Shown here: one piece after another, positions 1-6,815 of the stretch
Layout of the letters: each line of letters begins with the position of its first letter
How positions within the stretch are numbered: the stretch's first letter is position 1
Assembly (NCBI GenBank): GCA_003972845.1
Contig: QOAV01000175.1
Coordinates: 1 to 9,179, forward strand
Direction: 5' to 3'
Length of the DNA stretch: 9,179 bases
Origin: Gammaproteobacteria bacterium
Lineage (GTDB): Bacteria; Pseudomonadota; Gammaproteobacteria; QOAV01
The notes under the pieces: generated by a model
Seen by the model: only the letters and a program-made list of their open reading frames with translations
Told to the model about the DNA's origin: nothing
Database searches by the model: none
Made by a program: the position numbers and the translations under genes

Positions 1-1
1 C

Positions 2-1165
2 CAGACCGAAGCGCCGCTGGGCGCTTATGCGCCGCTGGTTGGCGTGTATGGCGTTGGCTGGCTGGCGGCGCTGGTAGCGGGCAGTCTGGCATTGCTGATG
101 GCGTATGCGCTGAGCGGGAAAAAATCTGCGCCACCGGCCGGCGAATTCTCTGGCGGAAACATGCAGCGGCAAGACCGGTGGGGTCTGCTCGCGGCGGCGG
201 TTGCGGTGATGGCGATCTACGCCGGTTCGCTGGCGCTGGACGGAAAGCGCTGGACCACGCCATCGGGCGAGCCGCTCAGCGCCGCCCTGGTACAGGGCAA
301 TATTCCGATCATGGAGAAATGGCGGCCGGAATCGCGCCGCAAAATACTCGATACGCATCTGCGACTGAGCGCCGGCGGCAGTGATCTGGTGATCTGGCCG
401 GAAGGCGCGGCGCCGGATTTTCTGCATCGGCTGGGCGAGCCGTTGTGGTCGGCTCTGCGCAACATCAACGCAGCCGGCAGCGGAGTGATTTTCGGCGGCG
501 TGGAATCGGCGCCGGGTCAGCGCTATTTCAACAGCGCGGTTTTTCTGCCCGCCGGTCGCTATGCCGATACCCGGCAGCAGCTTTCTGCCGCCGCCCTGTA
601 TCGCAAGTCCCACCTAGTGCCGTTTGGCGATTATTTTCCGCTGCCTGCTTTTCTGCGCGGTATTCTCGATTATTTGCACATTCCCATGTCGGATTTTTCC
701 GCCTGGAACAAACCACAAGCGCTGTTTGACGTTGCCGGCCACCCGGCTGCCGTGACCATTTGTTATGAGGATGCCTTCGGTCAGGAGTTGCTGGATCAAT
801 TGCCGCAGGCGCAACTGCTCATCAATATCTCGGAGGATGGCTGGTTTGGTCATTCCATTGGTCCCCTGCAACGGGTGCAGATGGCGCAGATGCGTGCTCT
901 GGAGACGGGCCGGCCGGTGCTGCGGGTGGCGAACACCGGAGTGACCGCGCTGATTGATCCGCATGGCAGGATCGTGTCGAGTCTGCCGCAATACCAGGAA
1001 GGCGTGCTGACCGTCAGTGTACAGCCCATGAGCGGAGCCACGCCCTATGTGCGCTGGGGCAACCGGCCGGTACTGGTGGTTGTTTTGGCCCTGCTAGTCG
1101 TATTGCTGCTGTTTCGCCGCAGCGCGAGAAAGATCGAACGCGGAGCGCGCCAGAACCCAGAATGA
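2..1165 (+). CDS. lnt: Apolipoprotein N-acyltransferase, 3' part (5' end outside window)
   Basis: Lnt transfers an acyl chain from a membrane phospholipid to the N-terminal cysteine of apolipoproteins in the inner membrane, the last step of lipoprotein maturation. The frame is open from the first full codon, so the start and most N-terminal membrane segments lie upstream. Numbering from the GTG at 44, two hydrophobic segments (about 5-23 and 47-64) precede a nitrilase-like domain. The catalytic triad of the family is visible: Glu120 in WPEG, Lys188 in YRKSHLVPFGDYFPL, Cys240 in TICYED. The family's TPY...GN motif (333-340) is followed by a C-terminal membrane segment (342-357). The usual NDAWFG motif reads EDGWFG (264-269), a modest variant. 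The internal GTG at 44 is not the real start, because the residues before it (ending APLVG) continue the Lnt pattern. The 3' end overlaps the convergent gluQRS by 72 bp. Family assignment is very secure. Confidence 0.96.
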   Translation, partial: QTEAPLGAYAPLVGVYGVGWLAALVAGSLALLMAYALSGKKSAPPAGEFSGGNMQRQDRWGLLAAAVAVMAIYAGSLALDGKRWTTPSGEPLSAALVQGNIPIMEKWRPESRRKILDTHLRLSAGGSDLVIWPEGAAPDFLHRLGEPLWSALRNINAAGSGVIFGGVESAPGQRYFNSAVFLPAGRYADTRQQLSAAALYRKSHLVPFGDYFPLPAFLRGILDYLHIPMSDFSAWNKPQALFDVAGHPAAVTICYEDAFGQELLDQLPQAQLLINISEDGWFGHSIGPLQRVQMAQMRALETGRPVLRVANTGVTALIDPHGRIVSSLPQYQEGVLTVSVQPMSGATPYVRWGNRPVLVVVLALLVVLLLFRRSARKIERGARQNPE

Positions 1166-1969
1166 CGCCACATCGTCCGGCCCCTGCGTCAGCGGCGACT
1201 GTCCCAGCAATCGCCAGGCATCCAGCAGCAGCGGCAGCGGCCTGCTTTCGTCCAGTTCCGGCGCCAGATTCTGCTTACTCAGTTTTCGGCCCTGAGCGTT
1301 GACCACCAGCGGAATATGGGCATAGTCGGGAACGGGCAGGCCAAGCAAATGTTGCAAGCGGATTTGCCGGGCCGTGGAGCCCAGCAGGTCTGCGCCACGC
1401 ACCACCTGGTTGACGCCCGCATCGGCGTCATCAACGACGGTTGCCAGATGATAGGAAATGACGCCGTCGCGGCGCTGCACAATGAAATCGCCCGTGGTCT
1501 TGTTCAGGTTCTCGCAGATTCTGCCAACGCAGGCGTCGTCGAAACACAGGGCTTTATCGGTAACGCGCAAGCGCAGGGCATTACCGGGTTCCGGCAGGTT
1601 CTTGTTTGCGCATAGTCCGGGGTAAATAATGCCTTGCGGGCCGGTTTCGGCAACACCGGTGAGGGTCTTGCGGCTGCATTCACAGGCATAGACCAGACCT
1701 TGCTGACGCAATTGATCGAGGGCGGACCGGTAGCGTTCCAGACGGCGGGATTGCCAGACAATTTCGCCATGCCATTGAAACCCGAAAGTGTCCAGCTGAC
1801 GAATGATGCGGTCGGCGGAACCGGGAACCACGCGTGGCGCATCGATATCGTCAATACGCAGCAGCCAGACGCCATCGGCGGGAACAGCGAGGTAACTGGC
1901 CATGGCGGCCACCAGCGAGCCCATGTGCAAGGCGCCGCTGGGGGTGGGAGCAAAACGGCCGATAATCAT
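1094..1969 (-). CDS. gluQRS: Glutamyl-Q tRNA(Asp) synthetase
   Basis: GluQRS is a truncated paralogue of glutamyl-tRNA synthetase. It activates glutamate and attaches it to the queuosine base of tRNA-Asp, with no anticodon-binding domain. The 291-residue product has the expected short length. RFAPTPSGALHMGSL (5-19) carries the class I HIGH-type signature, a zinc site of the GluQRS pattern is formed by Cys96, Cys98, Tyr116 and Cys120, RGADLL lies at 191-196, and KLSKQ (229-233) is the KMSKS-type loop. The ATG is fixed by the proximity of the HIGH motif; no clear Shine-Dalgarno sequence precedes it. It starts 15 nt after the stop of the zinc-ribbon gene, in the same frame, so translational coupling within one transcript is likely (inference). 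In many gammaproteobacteria the gene sits by dksA; here it does not. Its last 24 codons lie antisense to the end of lnt. Confidence 0.95.
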   Translation of the reverse strand: MIIGRFAPTPSGALHMGSLVAAMASYLAVPADGVWLLRIDDIDAPRVVPGSADRIIRQLDTFGFQWHGEIVWQSRRLERYRSALDQLRQQGLVYACECSRKTLTGVAETGPQGIIYPGLCANKNLPEPGNALRLRVTDKALCFDDACVGRICENLNKTTGDFIVQRRDGVISYHLATVVDDADAGVNQVVRGADLLGSTARQIRLQHLLGLPVPDYAHIPLVVNAQGRKLSKQNLAPELDESRPLPLLLDAWRLLGQSPLTQGPDDVASFWVLARSAFDLSRAAAKQQQYD

Positions 1970-1984
1970 ATCGGCGGCGAGGGT

Positions 1985-3010
1985 TTATTCAGGGTTACGC
2001 AGATGCAATTCGTAACCGGAGACCTGCAGACCCTCGCTGACCAGGCGCAGCCTGGCCTCGACTTCCTGGCCTGGCGCCAGCGTACCTTTGGAGGCCAGTT
2101 GTTTGTTGACCAGATACTGGTCGGGAGTAAAGGTGCGGCGACCGATCATCATCTGGAACGAATTGGTCAGGGAGACTTCCAGATCAGGCAATCTTTCGTC
2201 GAACGAGGCATTATTTTTAATGCGGCTGGTCAGAGTGAATTCGCCGGGAGCCGAATCGATTTTGTTGCTGCCTGTTATGCTGATCAGCCGACCGTCTTTT
2301 TGCAGAACGCCATTGCAGCCCAGGACTCCGCAAATTGATTCCAGAGTCGGGCGCAGCGCCGGGTTGGTACGTATGCCTTCAACATGAACGCTGGCCTGTA
2401 TGGCCGCCAGAGCCAGCAATACAGCTACGCCGATGCCCCAGCCCAGACCGGCCCGGGACCGTTTGTCCTCGCCAGTGTTTTCCTGAGCAAGCGTGGTTGC
2501 GCCAGCGGCGATGGCGTCATGCAGATCCAGCTCGGGCTGAATCTCATCCAGATCCACGGTCTGCTGTCGGTCAAGGTCAGAATCGGGCTCGTTAAAACCG
2601 GTAGTAACCGGCGCGGGCGGCAGTTCTTGCTCTGGCTGATCAATCTCGTTCTGATCCAGGGGCGGAATATCGGCGTCGTCCCGAGTCAATGGTCGCTTGT
2701 AAATGTTCGGGTCCGGTTGCGGAGCTCCGGTAACCACCTCGAGTTCGATGTTTTCGAGATGCTCGCTGACGGGTTCGTCGTCGGACGGCCGCTCGTCAGT
2801 GGAATCTTCCGCAGCTTCCGATTCATCCAGAATACGGTTTATGGAGTCGGTAAAAAAACCGCCTAGCGTAATTTCTTCCTGATCTATCTGATTCTCTAAC
2901 ACGTGAAATACCTCATCGCATTCGCCACATCGGACCAGACCGTCATGGGCGTCCAGGTCTTCCGGGCTGGCTTCAAAAACTGTTTTGCATTTCGGGCAGC
3001 GGGTATACAC
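1985..3010 (-). CDS. MJ0042-type zinc-ribbon, DUF3426 single-pass membrane protein
   Basis: This 341-residue protein begins with a zinc ribbon of the MJ0042 type: CPKC at 5-8 and CGEC at 28-31. A long acidic, proline-containing linker follows (about 40-185; rich in D, E, Q, P), then one membrane segment (about 190-207) and a C-terminal DUF3426 domain (about 215-341). That domain contains the ICGVLGC cysteine pair (227 and 232) and the PG turn near 313 typical of the family. The expected topology is zinc ribbon in the cytoplasm and DUF3426 in the periplasm (inference). The biochemical function is not established. The start is a GTG, supported by a Shine-Dalgarno sequence 7 nt upstream and by the ribbon beginning at residue 5. 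In many betaproteobacteria and relatives this family sits directly after prmA; here prmA is also upstream on the same strand but 373 bp away. gluQRS follows 15 nt downstream. Confidence 0.88.
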   Translation of the reverse strand: MYTRCPKCKTVFEASPEDLDAHDGLVRCGECDEVFHVLENQIDQEEITLGGFFTDSINRILDESEAAEDSTDERPSDDEPVSEHLENIELEVVTGAPQPDPNIYKRPLTRDDADIPPLDQNEIDQPEQELPPAPVTTGFNEPDSDLDRQQTVDLDEIQPELDLHDAIAAGATTLAQENTGEDKRSRAGLGWGIGVAVLLALAAIQASVHVEGIRTNPALRPTLESICGVLGCNGVLQKDGRLISITGSNKIDSAPGEFTLTSRIKNNASFDERLPDLEVSLTNSFQMMIGRRTFTPDQYLVNKQLASKGTLAPGQEVEARLRLVSEGLQVSGYELHLRNPE

Positions 3011-3017
3011 CGGGCAG

Positions 3018-3024
3018 TCCCTCT
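3018..3024 (-). promoter_or_regulatory. Ribosome binding site supporting the GTG start of the zinc-ribbon gene
   Basis: On the minus strand AGAGGGA lies 7 nt before the GTG at 3010. No ATG offers a better start, so this site decides the start codon. Confidence 0.7.
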
Positions 3025-3039
3025 TATTGAAATTCTGAT

Positions 3040-3057
3040 TGAATCTTGCGAGATTCA
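3040..3057. promoter_or_regulatory. Perfect 7-bp inverted repeat upstream of the zinc-ribbon gene
   Basis: TGAATCT and AGATTCA flank a TGCG tetraloop. It lies 30-47 nt upstream of the GTG start, so it could be an operator or a hairpin in the leader RNA. It has no U-tract and is not a terminator. The role is inferred. Confidence 0.4.
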
Positions 3058-3201
3058 GACTGAGTCGTAGCGGCGCTATTATGTCGCGAAGTGGACTGCA
3101 TTTGCCGCTCTGTTTCAGGAAATTTCGCAGTGAATCGAGGCATCGTTCGCCAGTTCAGGTTCGTCATGATTCGTTCAGAGCTTCTATTGTTATTACGCCA
3201 C

Positions 3202-3230
3202 ATTATGAATCTAACTTAAAGCTTTTTCTA
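3202..3230 (-). promoter_or_regulatory. Candidate sigma70 promoter for the zinc-ribbon-gluQRS unit
   Basis: On the minus strand TAGAAA (3225-3230, 4 of 6 to TTGACA) and CATAAT (3202-3207, 5 of 6 to TATAAT) are separated by 17 nt inside the AT-rich part of the gap. Transcription would begin near 3195, giving a leader of about 185 nt. A second CATAAT lies at 3078-3083 but without a convincing -35 element. Confidence 0.35.
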
Positions 3231-3383
3231 GGAAAATATTAAAAGTCATTAAAAATACAGGGTTTATTCTTGGGTTGCTGTCTGTAAATGGGTGATTCTA
3301 CGGAGATTTCCACGCAATGAAGATCCAAAAAGAGCACTTTTGTTCCATCGAATGACGAACGGTCCAGGTCAAAGATGATGCCA

Positions 3384-4262
3384 TCATGCCACTGAGTACA
3401 GCAGCGCCCAGTCGTCCAGTGTTTCCACCTGCAAATCAATCTCAGGTCGAAAAGCAGCACAGACTTGCTGTGCCTGGTCCCGCAAAACACCGGAGAGGAC
3501 GATCGTTGCGCCGGGGGCCAGACGGGAAAGCAGCAGGGGTTTCAGCTCGATCAAGGTGTTGGCCAGTATGTTGGCAAACAACAGATCGGCCCGAAAATCT
3601 TCCCTCAGTTCACCGTGCAGGCAGGTGTCGAACCGGTCGGAAACAGCGTTTTTCAGCGCATTTTCGCGGCTGGCGGTGAGCGCCCTGGGGTCTATGTCGA
3701 CGCCCGTGGCCTGTCTGGCGCCCAGCTTCAGCGCTGTAATGGCGAGTATGCCCGAGCCGCAGCCATAATCCAGTACGATCTGCCCATCGGCGCGATGCTG
3801 CGCCAGCCAGCGCATGCACAACGCCGTGGTGGCGTGCGTGCCGGTGCCAAAAGCCAGCCCCGGGTCGAGCATGATGTTGGTGGCCGCAGGATCAGGAGGC
3901 GCGCAGGATGTTGGGCAAATCCACAGATCATGACCAAAATGGATGGGCTTGAACTGCTCCATCCATGCGCGCTCCCAGTCCTGTTCCGGTAACGCTTCCA
4001 GATCCATGGGAGTATCGGCGAGTTGGGGAAAGCGCCGGCGCAATGCGCGGGTAATGCGCCCGAAATCCTGTCGGCTGTCGAAAAGAGCCGTCAGTTGCAC
4101 CTGCTCCCACTGCGGCAGGTCGCCCGGTTCCAGCTGGAACTGTGGTGCGGCATCGGCGCCTTCACCGAAGGTAACGGCGGTGGCCCCCAGTTCTTCCAGC
4201 GCCGTTTCGGTTTCGCGGGCAAGCTGGTGGGAGCAGGAAAACTGCAGGTTGGTCCAGGTCAT
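3384..4262 (-). CDS. prmA: Ribosomal protein L11 methyltransferase
   Basis: PrmA uses S-adenosylmethionine to methylate amino groups of ribosomal protein L11 in the cytoplasm. The product is 292 residues, close to the E. coli length. The N-terminal substrate-recognition domain opens with MTWTNLQF. The central region has the family signature LDPGLAFGTGTHATT (132-146), the SAM-binding glycine motif DYGCGSG (165-171), the acidic residue after motif I in GVDIDP (187-192), and the NILAN motif (231-235), corresponding to the NPPY-like active site. The open frame extends upstream to 4493, but those 77 residues lie under gltA and look random. The ATG at 4262 gives the normal PrmA N-terminus and follows the gltA stop by 10 nt, with a weak GAAGAAG ribosome site. 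The gene is therefore probably co-transcribed with gltA. Assignment is secure. Confidence 0.95.
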   Translation of the reverse strand: MTWTNLQFSCSHQLARETETALEELGATAVTFGEGADAAPQFQLEPGDLPQWEQVQLTALFDSRQDFGRITRALRRRFPQLADTPMDLEALPEQDWERAWMEQFKPIHFGHDLWICPTSCAPPDPAATNIMLDPGLAFGTGTHATTALCMRWLAQHRADGQIVLDYGCGSGILAITALKLGARQATGVDIDPRALTASRENALKNAVSDRFDTCLHGELREDFRADLLFANILANTLIELKPLLLSRLAPGATIVLSGVLRDQAQQVCAAFRPEIDLQVETLDDWALLYSVA

Positions 4263-4272
4263 GAAAACTTCT

Positions 4273-5565
4273 TCAGCGCGGGCGCGGGACATCCCGCTTC
4301 GCCGGGCCGTTGTATACCTGTCGAGGTCTGCCGATGCGGTGATTGGGATCAGCCAGCATTTCTTTCCACTGAGCCGCCCAGCCGGCGGTGCGGGCAATGG
4401 CGAACATGACGGTAAACATGTTGGTGGGAATGCCCAGGGCGCGGTAGATGATGCCGGAATAGAAATCCACGTTGGGGTAGAGTTTGCGCTCAATAAAATA
4501 CTCGTCTTTCTGGGTTTCCTCTTCCAGGCGCAGGGCCAGTTCGAATGTGGGGTCGTTGGAATCGCCCATTTTCTCCAGAACCTCGTGACACATTTTGCGA
4601 ATCAGCTTGGCGCGCGGGTCGTAGTTCTTGTACACGCGGTGGCCGAATCCCATGAGCCTGAACGGGTCATTGCGGTCTTTGGCGCGGGCCATGAATTGGG
4701 GGATGTTTTTTACATCGCCGATATCTTCCAGCATGTTCAGCACGGCTTCGTTGGCGCCGCCGTGGGCCGGGCCCCAGAGCGAGGCGATGCCGGCGGATAT
4801 GCAGGCAAACGGGTTGGCGCCGGAGCTGCCCGCCAGCCGAACAGTGGAGGTGGAGGCGTTCTGTTCGTGGTCGGCGTGGAGGATGAAAATCATGTCCAGC
4901 GCCTTTTCCGCCACCGGGTCGATTTCGTAACGCCGCGCCGGTGTGGAAAACATCATGTTGAGCATGTTGCCGGTGTAGCTGAGCCATTCGCGCGGGTAGA
5001 TGAACGGGCCGCCCACGGAGTGCTTGTAACTGGCGGCGGCGATCACCGGCATCTTGGCAATCATCTGCATGGCGGCGATCTGGGCGTCGGCCGCCGTCAT
5101 GTTGCTGGCATCCATGGGATAAAATGACGACAGCGAGCCGACCACGCCCACCAGCACCGCCATGGGGTGGGCGTCGTGGTAAAAGCCGCTGATGAAATTT
5201 TTCAGGCTTTCGTTGACGGAGGAATAATCCGTGAGCTTGTCTTCGAACTGGAGCAGCTCCTGCTCCGTGGGCAGTTCGCCATTGAGCAGCAGCCAGGCGA
5301 CTTCCATGAAAGAACATTTTTCCGCAAGCTGCTCGATGGGATAGCCGCGATACAGCAGCTGGCCTTTCTCGCCATCGATGAAGGTGATCGCGCTGTGGCA
5401 ACTGGCGGTGGAAACAAAACCCTGGTCATAGGTAAAGTACCCCGTGTTCCTGTAAAGCCCGCTGATATCCATGGCGGCAGGGCCATGGGTGCCTTCTATC
5501 AGCGGCAGCTGCAGTGATTTGCCGGTCTGGTTATCGGTAACGGTGACTGTTTTTTGTGACGACAT
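4273..5565 (-). CDS. gltA: Type II citrate synthase
   Basis: Citrate synthase condenses acetyl-CoA with oxaloacetate to give citrate and CoA, the entry step of the TCA cycle. The 430-residue product matches the hexameric type II enzymes (E. coli 427). The catalytic residues are visible: His268 in [10 protein letters not shown], His309 in [14 protein letters not shown], and Asp367 in NVDFYSG. The C-terminus has the usual RPRQVYNG segment (413-420). The frame continues upstream to 5613, but the ATG at 5565 is preferred because AGAGG lies 5 nt before it and the extra 16 residues do not fit the family. A sigma70-like promoter lies just upstream. prmA begins 10 nt after the stop. The neighbouring gene on the other side is a divergent glycosyltransferase. 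A citrate synthase directly ahead of prmA is not an arrangement I recognise. In many proteobacteria gltA lies near the sdh/suc genes instead. Confidence 0.97.
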   Translation of the reverse strand: MSSQKTVTVTDNQTGKSLQLPLIEGTHGPAAMDISGLYRNTGYFTYDQGFVSTASCHSAITFIDGEKGQLLYRGYPIEQLAEKCSFMEVAWLLLNGELPTEQELLQFEDKLTDYSSVNESLKNFISGFYHDAHPMAVLVGVVGSLSSFYPMDASNMTAADAQIAAMQMIAKMPVIAAASYKHSVGGPFIYPREWLSYTGNMLNMMFSTPARRYEIDPVAEKALDMIFILHADHEQNASTSTVRLAGSSGANPFACISAGIASLWGPAHGGANEAVLNMLEDIGDVKNIPQFMARAKDRNDPFRLMGFGHRVYKNYDPRAKLIRKMCHEVLEKMGDSNDPTFELALRLEEETQKDEYFIERKLYPNVDFYSGIIYRALGIPTNMFTVMFAIARTAGWAAQWKEMLADPNHRIGRPRQVYNGPAKRDVPRPR

Positions 5566-5570
5566 AATTA

Positions 5571-5575
5571 CCTCT
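5571..5575 (-). promoter_or_regulatory. gltA ribosome binding site
   Basis: AGAGG on the minus strand sits 5 nt before the ATG at 5565. It selects this start over the longer open frame beginning at 5613. Confidence 0.7.
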
Positions 5576-5583
5576 CGCGGGAC

Positions 5584-5613
5584 TGTATAGATCAGGTTCC
5601 GCGTAAATCTCAA
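5584..5613 (-). promoter_or_regulatory. Candidate sigma70 promoter of gltA
   Basis: On the minus strand TTGAGA (5608-5613, 5 of 6 to TTGACA) is followed after 18 nt by TATACA (5584-5589, 4 of 6). The predicted start near 5577 gives a leader of about 12 nt that contains only the ribosome binding site. Confidence 0.45.
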
Positions 5614-5669
5614 TCGTGTTCGGGAGCCGGATAGAGTAACATTTCCGGCCTTTTTCTAAAACCGCCGCC

Positions 5670-6815
5670 ATGTCGAAAACCCTGAGCCTCGCTTTTGTTC
5701 GCCAGAGCTACCGCCCCGATGGCGGCGCCGAGCGTATTCTGGAGCGTACTCTGGCGGCCATGGCCGGGCGTGATATCCAGCCTGTCGTTATTGCGCGGGA
5801 CTGGCCCGGATCCGGGTCGGGAAGCGCCGGGCTGGAAGTGATTCGCGATCCGGGCCGCTATCGCTCGCGCAGCAGCCGGCTGAAAGGTTTTGCCGAATTT
5901 GTCTGCTCGACGGTAACATCCCGGCGGTTCGATCTGGTGCAATCCCATGAGCGCATAGCCTGTTGCGACATCTATCGAGCCGGCGACGGCGTGCATGGTG
6001 AATGGCTGGCGCAGAGAGCCAGGACGCGGGCTCCGCTGGCGCGTGTGGCCAGCCGCCTGTCGCCTTACCATGCCCAGGTTCTGGATGCCGAGAAAACACT
6101 GTTTGCCAGTCCACGCCTGAAAGCCGTCATCTGCAATTCGCGCATGGTGAAAGACGAAATCCGGCATTGGTTTGATTACCCCGAGGAGCGCCTGCATGTG
6201 ATTTACAACGGCGTGGATCAAACGATTTTTTCCCCCGCCACAAGAGTCTCGCGGCAGGCGTTGCTGGAGCAGACGGGCATCACCGGGCAGCCGTTCGTGT
6301 TTTTATTCGTCGGCTCGGGGTTCGAACGCAAAGGGCTGGCGACTGCGTTGCAAGCGCTGGCCCGGACCGGCGGGAACAGCCGCCTGATGGTAATCGGCGT
6401 GGACAAGAACGTGGCCCGGTATCAGCGTCTGGCGGGTCGGCTGGGTATTGCGTCCAGGGTTTTCTTTCTGGGCAGGAAAAACGACGTCAGCAAATATTAT
6501 GGCGCTGCCGATGCGCTGCTGCTTCCCACCCTCTATGATCCTTTCCCCAATGTTTGCACCGAGGCCTTTGCTTCGGGCTTGCCGGTGATTACCAGCAACA
6601 AATGCGGCGCGGCGGAGTTGATTGTCAACGGCGGCAACGGTTATGTGGCGGATGCCCTGGATGTGGCGGCCTTTGCCGAAAACATGAAAGCCGTCATGGA
6701 ACATGGCCGGGATCACTATTGTGACAAGGCGGTTGCAACCACAAAGGATTTAACGCTAAACAATATGGTTGATAAAATAGTTTCCCTGTACGGACAGGTG
6801 CTGGAGCGATCTTGA
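5670..6815 (+). CDS. Glycosyltransferase family 4 protein, WaaG-like (LPS core)
   Basis: This 381-residue GT-B fold enzyme resembles WaaG/RfaG, the cytoplasmic-face enzymes that add a hexose to the inner core of lipopolysaccharide. The N-terminal half has SYRPDGGAERI (13-23), in the acceptor-domain position of the glycine-rich loop, and SHERIACCDIYRAGDGVH (92-109), a WaaG-type segment. The C-terminal nucleotide-sugar domain has FVGSGFERKGL (213-223), LGRKNDVS (267-274) and the donor-site region YDPFPNVCTEAFASGLPVI (289-307). The family EX7E motif reads Asp290-X7-Glu298. The ATG is not preceded by a clear Shine-Dalgarno sequence, but the residues after it fit the family N-terminus. It is divergent from gltA by 104 bp and overlaps the next glycosyltransferase by four bases, so the two form an operon. 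Donor and acceptor sugars cannot be told from sequence; waaG is the closest name but I do not assign it. Confidence 0.87.
   Translation: MSKTLSLAFVRQSYRPDGGAERILERTLAAMAGRDIQPVVIARDWPGSGSGSAGLEVIRDPGRYRSRSSRLKGFAEFVCSTVTSRRFDLVQSHERIACCDIYRAGDGVHGEWLAQRARTRAPLARVASRLSPYHAQVLDAEKTLFASPRLKAVICNSRMVKDEIRHWFDYPEERLHVIYNGVDQTIFSPATRVSRQALLEQTGITGQPFVFLFVGSGFERKGLATALQALARTGGNSRLMVIGVDKNVARYQRLAGRLGIASRVFFLGRKNDVSKYYGAADALLLPTLYDPFPNVCTEAFASGLPVITSNKCGAAELIVNGGNGYVADALDVAAFAENMKAVMEHGRDHYCDKAVATTKDLTLNNMVDKIVSLYGQVLERS
6803..6806 (+). promoter_or_regulatory. Ribosome binding site for the TTG start of the second glycosyltransferase
   Basis: GGAG within the end of the upstream gene lies 5 nt before the TTG at 6812. 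It supports a TTG start overlapping the TGA stop. Confidence 0.65.

Larger units (their letters stand above)
3011..3383. other. 373-bp gene-poor gap between prmA and the zinc-ribbon gene
   Basis: No gene can be called here with confidence. The stretch from about 3181 to 3260 is clearly AT-rich compared with the GC-rich flanks. The gap contains a hairpin close to the zinc-ribbon gene, a candidate minus-strand promoter, and the 3' part of an unassigned open frame running on from beneath the end of prmA. I see no strong rho-independent terminator for gltA-prmA; the only short A/T hairpin (3328-3341) has a 5-bp stem with a single G-C pair. A plus-strand frame at 3039-3242 begins with TTG, lacks a ribosome binding site and resembles nothing I know. 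The most economical reading is a promoter and leader region for the zinc-ribbon-gluQRS unit plus an untranslated tail after prmA. Confidence 0.6.

Noticed and set aside
1634..2338. Plus-strand open frame of 234 codons
   Set aside because: It is antisense to gluQRS and the zinc-ribbon gene, bridges their boundary, and has no domain or ribosome site.
3039..3242. Plus-strand open frame (67 codons) in the gap
   Set aside because: TTG start, no Shine-Dalgarno sequence, Ser/Arg-rich composition and overlap with the leader hairpin; no sign of coding function.
3328..3341. Possible terminator after prmA (AAAAG-AGCA-CTTTT)
   Set aside because: The stem is only five pairs, nearly all A-T, and lacks a proper U-tract; it is too weak to call.
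3361..4261. Shared 11-mer GGTCCAGGTCA after prmA (3361) and at the prmA start (4251)
   Set aside because: Exact 11-base matches are expected several times by chance in 9 kb; flanks do not match, so no duplication is supported.
4263..4493. N-terminal extension of prmA by 77 codons
   Set aside because: The extension overlaps gltA out of frame and reads as low-complexity residues; the ATG at 4262 gives the standard PrmA length.
3943..5127. Long plus-strand open frame (394 codons) antisense to prmA and gltA
   Set aside because: It covers two secure genes on the other strand, its residues are biased as in a GC-rich antisense shadow (many G, V, H, R), and it has no recognisable domain.
5610..6221. 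Minus-strand open frame of 203 codons upstream of gltA
   Set aside because: It is antisense to the first glycosyltransferase, which has clear family motifs, and ends within the gltA promoter region.
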